Shown: piece after piece, positions 55,349 to 64,000 of the stretch | How positions within the stretch are numbered: position 1 is the first letter of the stretch | How the letters are laid out: each line of letters begins with the position of its first letter | Source: Pteria penguin | Taxonomy: Eukaryota > Mollusca > Bivalvia > Pterioida > Pteriidae | Direction: 5' to 3' | Length of the DNA stretch: 64,000 nt | Assembly: GCA_035048485.1 (NCBI GenBank) | Contig: CM068581.1 | Coordinates: 8,259,430-8,323,429 of the forward strand | Notes under the pieces: model-generated | The model's input: only the letters and a program-made list of their open reading frames with translations | Databases searched by the model: none | Told to the model about the DNA's origin: nothing | Program-made: the position numbers and the translations under genes

Positions 55349-56560
55349 TCACTCATCCAATAACAACACCATTTCGGTTATTGGTCTGGTATAAGACACA
55401 GTTTTACCGTTTTTAACAACGCGAACGACGGCTTTGCGCACAAGATTATCATCAATGGCACGATCAATAATCGCAATTGGCCAATTATTCCTATGACAGT
55501 CTTTTTCGCGTAACAACACAGCATCACCAGGTTTAAGATTCGGCTGACGTTTGCACCATTTTTGAGGAGATTGTAAATTGCATGAGATAATCTCTGTACC
55601 TTTTTCTTCCAAAACATATCCGTGAGAATTTGTACGTGTTTCCACTGCGCTGTATACATTTGTCTCATGGTAAGACTCTTGGACAAACGAGCAACATCAC
55701 TTTGTTTACGAGTCAGAAGTAAGTTTGGACTTAACACTAACGGATTACTGGATTAACGGATAAGTCGATAGCCGTGATCGGACGCGAGTTCATTATGGAG
55801 CACACTTCTGCCATGAGGCTAAGCGTTACTAACACTTTGTGTGTTAACTGTTTAGAGCCTTCTTTCAACAACATTGAGTCGAGGATCTTGCGCGCCACAC
55901 CAATAACTCTCTCCCACACACCGCCCATGTGCGAAGCATGAGGCGAATTGAATAGCCATGTTGATTCATTCTCACGTAAATACTGTTTCAAAGTGCCATC
56001 GCCGACGTTTATAGCGTTGACCTTCAGATGGTTGATAGCGCCAACAAAGTTTGTGCCTCGGTCAGACCGATAAAGTTTCACTGGACCACGCAGAGCAACA
56101 AATCTATGCAACGCGTTAATGAAGCAGGAACTGGTTATATTTTCGATAACTTCAATATGTACCGCACGAGTGGTGAGGCAAGTGAATAACACTGCCCATC
56201 TTTGTTCTGAGCGACACCACCACGAGTTTTTCTTGTCACCACATGCCGCGGTCCAAAAGTGTCTATTGTAACTAAAGTAAATGTTGGACCGGGAGTGAGT
56301 CTTTCCTGAGGCAAATCGGCCATTTCCTGTTGTTGAGGATTACGTTGAAGTTTCTTACATATCACACATTTACGGATAAGAGAGGAAATGAGACGTTTGG
56401 CTCCGATAATCCAAAATCCGTTGGAACGAATTCTGCCCTCAGTGATTCCTCTTCCTTGATAAAAGCACTTGTCGTGAAAGAAACGGACCAGAGGAGTTGA
56501 GACGTGACCCTTAGGTAAGGTTATTTGGGTTAAGAGAAACGATTCCAACATCCTGTTGCA
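55349..56560 (-). pseudogene. BEL/Pao integrase and C-terminal domain
   Basis: The frame 56551-56135 holds the zinc-binding and linker region (GRITEGRIRSNGFWIIGAKR, CVICKKLQRNP) and TLVTIDTFGPRHV with the first catalytic Asp. The frame 56192-55737 continues with LTTRAVHIEVI, KLYRSDRGTNFVGA (second Asp) and SPHASHMGGVWERVIGVARK (Glu). The frame 55645-55349 gives LKPGDAVLLREKD and RPITEMVLLL, the terminal domain seen in BEL integrases. The enzyme joins cDNA to the genome. Frameshifts at about 56180 and 55740 separate the parts. Confidence 0.85.
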
Positions 56561-57300
56561 ATTTATTCAGACGACCACCGACCCTAAGTAACCCATGATC
56601 ATCAATATATGGTGAAAGCGCCAACAGGCAGCTATCTCTAGGCAGACTAAACTTGCCCAGTAGTGACGCAATTTCCTATGAGAATGCTTCCTTTTGAACA
56701 ATGCGCAATAATATACCAACCAGAAGACACAGCAGGTGGTAACATGGCGGAGGGTAGAAACGGCGGATATGAGACTGTACCAGGATGAAAACCTTTTGAA
56801 TCGTTCTGAAAGTGATGGCATCGTTGTAACCATATCGTTCTTACAAACACTTACATCAGGCCGAACGTCTTCGTCATTGTCTGGTTCGATAAGCGGAAAA
56901 TCATTTGTTTCGCGACCACTGTCCTGTAGTTTCAGTAAATATATCGGACCTTTAAGCCATATTTCCAACGAGTCCATGATATTAGAAAGTGAACCACGAG
57001 TAGCACTATTTGAGGCGTTGGTACATAACTCAATTGGTCTGGTGTTGAAATACCGTGAATACGTGCAACCCTATTGCTAACATATGTATAAAACCTGCGG
57101 ATTCTGTTGTTAATGTACCCCAATATCACTTTAATGTCCGTGAAACATTGTATCGTAGACGGTAAGATGTTAAGGTGGCCACTTATCATTTCTCCAATTT
57201 CTGTGGCCAAAAGGCGTGGAATACTATATCCGCTTAGTGGTGCCAACTTCCCCATAATGAATCCGAGATGTTCGTTGTCAATCTTCTAGTATGCTGATGC
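56561..57300 (-). pseudogene. BEL/Pao RNase H region
   Basis: The frame 57255-56932 contains GKLAPLSGYSIPRLLATEIG then FTDIKVILGYINNRIRRFYT and YVSNRVARIHGISTPDQLSY, the RNase H-like and connecting region of Pao elements. It follows directly after the IFSDASEKAMAASAY segment at the end of the RT frame. The part below 56930 is degraded (frames 56977-56567). Confidence 0.75.
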
Positions 57301-58510
57301 CGCCATTGCTTTTTCAGATGCGTCGGAAAATATGAGAACCTCAGCATTTGTTGCTAAGGTCAACGATACGGGTACGAACATTCTGGGAGTGCAAAGATAT
57401 CGCAATTCTGATAGAGATTGGCACCATCCTGTCCAAGAACCATGCCGTTCATCAGATATAGGCTCGTCCCAGTCTGTTCCTGCAGGGCAAATCTCTCTCA
57501 ATAGCATTTTCCCAGAAACCGCAAGACGTGACAAAAATCCTACAGGGTCGAAAATAATGTTGACCTTTGACAAAATACCTCTGCATATGAAGGGAACATC
57601 ATTTTCAGGTGCTTTGAAGATGAAGCAGTCTGAACGCAGATCCCAAGACAGACCTAGACTATGTTGTACAAGCATGGAATCGTCACTGAAGGACAAATCT
57701 GTAGAGTCTTTACCAAGATCAGATTGTGGGAAGGCTTGCATAACAGCAGGATCATTTGATATTATTTTGTGAAGTCTTATTTTCCCTTCCCTGTGCAGAA
57801 CCTGTTGAGTCTGCTTCATCAAGTTAATTGCCTCTTCAGCAGTAGGAAGGGATGTAAGGCCATCATCCACGTAAAAATCCTGACAAACAAAATCACGCAC
57901 CTTAGATTCAGCATTCTGCACAGCACGTCTGAACCAGTATGTGGCCACTGCTGGGGAGGGCCGATTTCCAAATACATGGACTCTCATACGATATTCCACC
58001 AGTGGTTTAGTATGATCATTGTTGTTATACCAATAAAACCTCAGGGAGTCCCTGTGATCCTCATCCACAAAAAAACTGGTAAAACATTTGCTGTATGTCA
58101 CCAGCAATGGCATACCTATTTTTACGAAAGCGAAGTAGGATGTCTAGCAAGTTGTTTGTTAGACTAGGTCCTGTCAGTAAGCTGTCGTTCAAGGAAGTCC
58201 CTTCAAAATTTATTGAGGAATCGAAAACGCCGTGTATCTTATTTGGTTTCTTCGGATGATAAACTCCAAATATAGGGATGTACCAACACTTTTGAGCAGA
58301 CCCAAAGATGGATCTCTCTCTGCAGCACCACTGCTGAACACCTTGTCCATGAACTCCAACATATGCTGTAACATTGAGAGGATTCTTCTTCAAATTGCCA
58401 TCAAAACTGACAGCTTGAAGTGCGTTGTAAGGGAGAGGTTGATGTGGTAACTTAAAAGGCAATGGTGCTGTCCAGTGTCCCTCTGGGTTCTTCTTAAATG
58501 ATACATCTAT
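57286..58510 (-). pseudogene. BEL/Pao reverse transcriptase
   Basis: The frame 58462-58061 carries PIFGVYHPKKPNKIHGVFDS and SLNDSLLTGPSLTNNLLDIL, then GDIQQMFYQ with the first catalytic Asp. After a frame change near 58080, the frame 58113-57286 holds RFYWYNNN, HVFGNRPSPAVATYWFRRAV and CQDFYVDDGLTSL; YVDD is at 57862-57873. Next come GLSWDLRSDCF and ILSKVNIIFDPVGFLSRLAV, diagnostic of Pao RT. It is missing no catalytic residue I can see, but the frameshift inactivates it. Confidence 0.9.
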
Positions 58511-58879
58511 AAGACACAGGAACTCTCTATTCTCAGTCGAGACACCAACTTTATCTCTTTATCTCTTGAGATGGTGAACACAGAACTACCTTTAAATGTT
58601 TGACGATTATCTTGAAGACTTACAGTTGAAATAATGTCTTTGACTTGAATAGAATTTTCACATAGGTGAAAAATGGTTCCTCTGCCAATATTGGTCTCAT
58701 AGGTGAATGCATCCACTTCAGAGGGCCTATGACATCCGCTGAGACACACCTCTTCAACGATCACCCAACCTAGACTAAGTTTTTGTGCAAAGGGAACACA
58801 TGGTGGGCCAATAATTTTATCGGAAATACCCTATAGATGAGGGTAGGCCTTTGCTACATCTGGCGTAGGAATTTCCATG

Positions 58880-59200
58880 ATGTTGTTAAGAATCTCGTTA
58901 CACTCAGTGATAGGTGGTTATCTGTGCACTACACTACCATCAAAGAACAAACCAGTTACTCCTCTCCCTGTAGTATTCATCTGACCAGCACAAGATGTTA
59001 GTTTGTAGGGTATGGGTGTTGACTGAACATCTGACTTACCAAAGAGGTCTGAGTGTGTCAGAGTATGGTTGCTCTGGTCATCCACCATTGCGTACACTGA
59101 AATTGCGGACTGAGGAGAGTTTGAATAAAACTCTTTAACTGGTAGTATTTTAGAGCAAGATCGTCCTTCAAAGCCAGCTCCACATAGCAAGGTACACTTA
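58880..59200 (-). pseudogene. BEL/Pao protease region
   Basis: The frame 59190-58918 contains SVYAMVDDQSNHTL, corresponding to the active-site segment of BEL-type aspartic proteases, then the KSDVQSTPIPYKLTSCAG segment. The frame to the RT (58880-58510) is broken. Confidence 0.65.
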
Positions 59201-60045
59201 GTATTAGATTCAACTTTTACACCAGACTCCTCCCCGCCATGCTTTAATACAGGTTGCGAAGTTGTCTCTGGTCGATGATCTGTAGTGACAGGATGTTTTG
59301 ATGTTTTCTCTTGACTATGCTAATTAGTAAACAAATGCATAGCGGAGGCATGTTGAGTACTCTGACATTCTTTACATGGAGTAAATATGGCACAATCTTT
59401 ACTCTGGTGAGCAGTGGATGCATAACACTTATAACAAATATTATTCTGGCGTAGAAAATTGCGTCTTTTGTCTAGCCTCCATTTCTTGAATTAGCACAGT
59501 CATTCAGGGAATGGTGAAGATTATGAACTGGACAAAATTTAGATGGATCTGCATTGTTAGCATCCTTTAAAGTTTCTGAGCTTTCACCGGAAACATTGGT
59601 TTTGAATGCAGCCGCGCGCACTGAAACCTTGGCTCTGCGAGTTTGTCCGTTGTTACTTTGTGGTTGTCGATTAGTTGTTGTTACAAATCTATTAATACGA
59701 GATTGCTCATAAACGAAACCCGGATCATTACGCATGGTACTCATCTCTCGCATGAATGACACAAAAAGGCGAAATGGTGGGAATGCTACCCCATGTTGTT
59801 GCTTGTACTGAAATGCGCGGGAAGTCCATTTTTCTTGTAGATCATACGGCAATTTTGAGACAATTGGCGATATTCCGGACGAAGAGTCATAATGTGCTAG
59901 CAGATTTCCATAGACTGGGTTGTTTTTGAGGGCTTCAATTTCCTCAAGGGTGTCAGCGAGTTTATAAAGTTGTTTGCTATCTCGGTTACTGATGTTCTGA
60001 AAAGCTCCTAGCTTCTTGTGAATATATTAGAATTTGTGGCACAGA
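59201..60045 (-). pseudogene. BEL/Pao gag, C-terminal part with zinc motifs
   Basis: Upstream codons (about 60010-59860) and the frame 59852-59472 give MPYDLQEKWTSRAFQYKQQH and FRLFVSFMREMSTMRNDPGF, typical of the second half of BEL gag. CPVHNLHHSLNDC is a CxxHxxxHxxxxC motif. After a frame change, CYKCYASTAHQSKDC at about 59435-59390 is a knuckle. Gag packages element RNA. Its N-terminal half is absent. Confidence 0.75.
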
Positions 60046-60588
60046 TGTCTGTCTATGATTAAATAGATGAACAACAAACGTTCATAATAGCATAAATTGT
60101 TGTGTTATGAATAATTCTGGCAAGCGAATTTCGCAGCAAGGATTAATTGAGCTTTAGCTCCTATTAATTTATCCCAAAGTATGGGTTTTGGATGGCGGAA
60201 GCCGCCATTCACAAGAATGAGTTTAGATGACACTATTGGAGACAGATCTTTTTTTTTCATTGTGTCATTGGGCAAGATAATTTGTTTTAGTCAAAATCAA
60301 GTCAAGATTTTTTTGTTTTCAAAAATACACCACAAAGACCCCCCCCCCCCCCCTTACCCCGCGCCTAGAATATCAAATAGACGATGCCTCGGAGATTTTC
60401 ATAAGAAGTTACGTAATCGTCTTAAACAAAATGTACTGGGTAGAACTCTGTCCCGCTGTTTTTCAATTTATTACTTTATTTATTTATTAGTTTTTGAATA
60501 AAAGTGTCATGATAGAGGGCAAAATTAAAATTTGCTCAAATAAATGTATAAAAAATGGTGAATCTGTTTAGTGCAGTCAGATGATAAC
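60046..60588. other. No supported gene
   Basis: Contains a poly-C run at 60340. The 106-codon ORF across 60181-60501 shows no family motif. Confidence 0.4.
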
Positions 60589-60815
60589 CTGGGTTCGGCG
60601 CCATAAACTGAGAAAATACTTATGTCATAATTTCATATTCTTCGGTTCAACAATGAATTAATAACTGGGATTTGAATTTTATTGATTGTTGTTCTATCTA
60701 TAAATAGAATTAAACCGTTCTGCATGACAATTTATTTGAATGTTTGATAATGGAATAAAATAAAATGAAATAACTGGCTTAAGTATTTTCTCAGTTCATG
60801 GCGCCGCACCCTGGT
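60589..60815. mobile_element. MITE with ~35-bp TIRs
   Basis: cctgggttcggcgccataaa plus ctgagaaaatactt at the left is mirrored at 60779-60815 with two or three mismatches. The interior is AT-rich and non-coding. Confidence 0.8.
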
Positions 60816-60839
60816 CTTTTCAATATATGTGTTTTCTTG

Positions 60840-61090
60840 GCAGTTTTCTACATGTGATCACATTGAAATTCAATTTAAAGTCTATATTAATACCCAATAA
60901 CTTAACACACTTAATTTCTATATTACTAATTCAAAATGTAATCAAAATAAGTACAATGCTCATCACAAATCACTCCCTCAAACATTTTTGAAACATTGTT
61001 TAAAACACTGACTGGCCGGTAATTTTTTTATCATGGGGTAATTTTTCTTATATAAAGGTGTAACATGAGCATCTTTCATCTGTAAGGAAA
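60840..61090 (-). pseudogene. LINE RT fragments with internal deletion
   Basis: The minus strand reads NYRPVSVLNNVSKMFEGVIC at about 61020-60960 (RT motif upstream of the palm) and, only ~60 bp later, CVKLLGINIDFKLNF at about 60900-60850 (post-YADD region). The intervening palm is deleted. Not functional. Confidence 0.7.
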
Positions 61091-61094
61091 ATGT

Positions 61095-63203
61095 CAGTAT
61101 GAAGTGTAATATTAACTAGAGATGCCAATAGGAAGGGTAGTACTAACTAGTGATGCCAGTAGGAAGGGTAGTATTCACTAGAGATGCCAGTATGAAGGGT
61201 AGTATTACCTAGAGATGCCAGTAGGAAGGGTAGTATTACCTAGAGATACCAGTAGGAAGGGTAGTATTACCTAGAGATGCCAGTAGGAAGGGTAGTATTA
61301 CCTAGAGATACCAGTAGGAAGGGTAGTATTACCTAGAGATACCAGTAGGAAGGGTAGTATTACCTAGAGATGCCAGTAGGAAGGGTAGTATTAACTAGAG
61401 ATGCCAGTATGAAGGGTAGTATTGACTAGAGATGCTAGTATGAAGGGTGGTAATAACTAGAAATGCGAAAAATGAAAGGTAGTATTAACTATAGATGTCA
61501 GGATGAAGGGTAGTATCAACTAGAAATGCTAGCATGAAGGGTAGTATTAACTAGAGATGCTAGTATGAAGGGTGGTAATAACTAGCATGTGAAGATGAAA
61601 GGTAAGTATTAACTAGAAATGCCAGTAGGAAAAGTAATATTAACTAGAAATACCAGTAGGAAGGGTAGTTTTAACCATAGATGCCAGTAGGAAGGGTAAT
61701 ATTAAGTAGAAATGCCAATAGGAAGGGTAGTGTTAACTAGAGATGCTAGTAGGAAGGGAAGTATTAACTAGAGATGCCAATAGGAAGGGTAGTACTAACT
61801 AGTGATGCCAGTAGAAACGGTAATATTAACTAGAGGTGACAATATGAAGGGTAGTATCAACTAGAAATGCCAGTATGAAGGGTAGTAATAACTAGAGATG
61901 CCAGTAGAAAGGATAGTATCAACTAGAGATGCCAGTATGAAGGGTAGTAATAACTAGAGATACCAGTATGAAGGGTAGTATTAACTAGAGATGCCATAAG
62001 GAAATGAAGTATTAACTAGAGATGCCAGTAGGAAGGGTAGTATTAACAAGGTATGTCAGAAGGAAGGGTAGTATTAAATAGAGATGCCAGTATGAAGGGT
62101 AATATTAACTAGAGGTGCCAGTATGAAGAAAAGTATTAACTAGAAATGCCAGTAGGAAGTGTAGTATTAACTAGAGATGCCAATAGGAAATATAGCATTG
62201 CATAGAGATGCCAATAGGAAGGGTAGTATTAACTAGACATGACGGTATGAAGGGAAATATTAACTAGAGATGTCAATGGGAAGGGTAGCATAGCATAGAG
62301 ATGCTAGTAGGAAGGGTAGGATGAACTAGACATGCCAGTATGAAGGGTAGTATTAACTAGAGATGTCAAAAGGAAGGGTAGCATTAACCAGAGATGCCAG
62401 TAGGAAGGGTAGTATTAACAAGGTATGTCAGAAGGAAGGGTAGTATTAAATAGAGATGCCAGTATGAAGGGTAATATTAACTAGAGATGCCAGTATGAAG
62501 GGTAGTATTAACTAGAAATGCCAGTAGGAAGTGTAGTATTAACTAGAGATGCCAATAGGAAATATAGCATTGCATAGAGATGCCAATAGGAAGGCTAGAA
62601 ATTAACTAGACATGACAGTATGAAGGGAAGTATTAACTAGAGATGTCAATAGGAAGGGTAGCATTGCATAGAGATGCTAGTAGGAAGGGTAGGATTAACT
62701 AGACATGCCAGTATGAAGGGTAGTATTAACTAGAGATGTCAAAAGGAAGGGTAGCATTAACCAGAGATGCCAGTATGAAGGGTGGTATTAACTAGAGATC
62801 CTAGTATGAAGGGTAGTATTAACTAGAGATGCTAGTATGAAGGGTGGTAATAACTAGAAATGCGAATATGAAAGGTAGTATTAACTATAGATGTCAGGAT
62901 GAAGGGTAGTATCAACTAGAAATGCTAGCATGAAGGGTAGTATTAACTAGAGATGCTAGTATGGAGGGTGGTAATAACTAGCATACCAACATGAAAGGTA
63001 AGTATTAATTGGAAATTCCAGTAGGAAAAGTAAAATTAACTAGAGATACCAGTAGGAAGGGTAGTTTTAACCATAGATGCCAGTAGGAGGGTAATATTAA
63101 GTAGAAATGCCAGTAGGAAGGGTAGTGTTAACTAGAGATGCTAGTAGGAAGAGTAGTATCACTAGAGATGCCAGCAGGAAGGGTAGTATTAATAAGTGAT
63201 GCC
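61095..63203 (+). repeat. 31-bp satellite array, forward orientation
   Basis: About 68 units of ggaagggtagtattaactag plus agatgccagta, with frequent variants (tatgaag, gctagta, caatag). Groups of units recur as blocks, e.g. 62050 onward resembles 62420 onward, indicating higher-order repeats. Confidence 0.97.
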
Positions 63204-64000
63204 CTTTTTACTGGCATCTCTAGTTAACACTATGCCTCCTACTGGCATCTCTTGTTAATACTACACTTAATATTGGCATCTCTAGTTAATGCTACTCTTC
63301 ATATTGGCATCTCTAGTTAATGCTACCTTTCCTACTGGCATCTCTAGTTAATGCTACCTTTCCTACTGGCATCTCTAGGTAATACTACCCTTCATACTGG
63401 TATCTCTAGATAATACTACCCTTCCTACTGGCATTTCTACTTAATACTACCCTTTCTACTGGTATCTCTAGTTAATACTACACTTAATACTGGCATCTCT
63501 AGTTAATGCTACTCTTCATATTGGCATCTCTAGTTAATGCTACCTTTCCTACTGGCATCTCTAGTTAATGCTACCTTTCCTACTGGCATTTCTAGGTAAT
63601 ACTACCCTTCATACTGGTATCTGTAGGTAATACTACCCTTCCTACTGGTATCTCTAGGTAATACTACCCTTTCTACTGGCATTTCTACTTAATACTACCC
63701 TTTCTACTGGTATCTCTAGTTAATACTACACTTAATACTGGCATCTCTAGTTAATGCTATTCTTCATATTGGCATCTCTAGTTAATACTACCCTTCCTAC
63801 TGGCATCTCTAGTTAATGCTACCTTTCCTACTGGCATTTCTAGGTAATACTACCCTTCCTACTGGCATATCTAGGTAATACTACCCTTCCTACTGGTATC
63901 TCTAGGTAATACTACCCTTCCTACTGGCATCTCTAGGTAATACTACCCTTCCTACTGGTATCTCTAGGTAATACTACCCTTCCTACTGGTATCTCTAGGT
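63204..64000 (-). repeat. 31-bp satellite array, inverted orientation
   Basis: The same unit in reverse complement (tactggcatctctagttaat, actaccctt), from the junction to the end of the window and presumably beyond. Blocks with ctacacttaata recur at about 63261, 63478 and 63726, i.e. 7- and 8-unit spacing. Confidence 0.97.

Larger units (their letters stand above)
55349..60045 (-). mobile_element. BEL/Pao LTR retrotransposon, 5'-truncated
   Basis: On the minus strand, high to low: partial gag with zinc knuckles, protease, RT, RNase H, integrase and a C-terminal domain, in the order expected for BEL/Pao. The candidate 3' LTR follows at 55271-55010. The start of gag, the primer-binding site and the 5' LTR are missing beyond about 60045. 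Many frameshifts break the single long ORF. This is an endogenous retrotransposon with no envelope-like gene seen. Confidence 0.88.

Noticed and set aside
61095..64000. CRISPR-like regular repeats
   Set aside because: Units are contiguous 31-bp satellite copies without unique spacers in a eukaryotic context.

Overview
This is AT-rich metazoan nuclear DNA, most likely from a marine mollusc and probably a bivalve. The evidence is the repeat content: Penelope-like retroelements (PLEs), jockey/CR1-type LINE fragments, BEL/Pao and Ty3/gypsy pieces, tRNA-derived SINEs with (ATCA)n or (CCAA)n tails, many MITEs, and abundant minisatellites. Introns and TATA/polyadenylation signals are eukaryotic. The taxon is inferred. 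No rRNA, true tRNA, CRISPR or prokaryotic operon was found.

Only two genes look intact. One is a 397-codon single-exon class A GPCR on the plus strand (49578-50771). The other is a two-exon gene on the minus strand (29561-28041) for a 78-residue secreted cysteine-rich peptide. It has a canonical TATA box, signal peptide, GT-AG intron and AATAAA signal. Its two exons are too short to show as ordinary ORFs, and its intron holds a 41-bp minisatellite.

Layout. 0.4-2.8 kb: broken LINE with a hAT-like MITE and a minisatellite. 3.5-8.7 kb: SINEs, LINE and PLE scraps and a perfect 84-bp palindrome. 9-10.1 kb: gypsy pol remnant. 10.1-18.4 kb: PLE cluster, including a nearly complete element with the permuted order GIY-YIG endonuclease, CxC linker, reverse transcriptase (Naiad-like), a pseudo-LTR, and a 953-bp tandem duplication. 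21.2-26.9 kb: a 5.8-kb DNA transposon with ~514-bp terminal inverted repeats and an exact 6-bp target duplication. It carries a decayed integrase-like transposase and a second decayed gene, and is riddled with nested MITEs and SINEs. 28-29.7 kb: the cysteine-rich peptide gene. 30-41 kb: LINE tails, microsatellites, a fold-back element, palindromic repeats and a TATATAG/poly-C repeat family. 42-48.9 kb: a long minus-strand LINE, an ORF1 remnant with a template-switch scar, and another LINE tail. 49.6-50.8 kb: the GPCR. 51-55 kb: MITEs, SINEs and LINE tails. 55.0-60.0 kb: a 5'-truncated BEL/Pao element. 61.1 kb to the window end: a ~31-bp satellite that reverses orientation at about 63.2 kb.

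The mobile elements do not form a pathway; their nesting records relative insertion order. Family assignments come from reading translated motifs and sequence ends by eye, and no database search was run.
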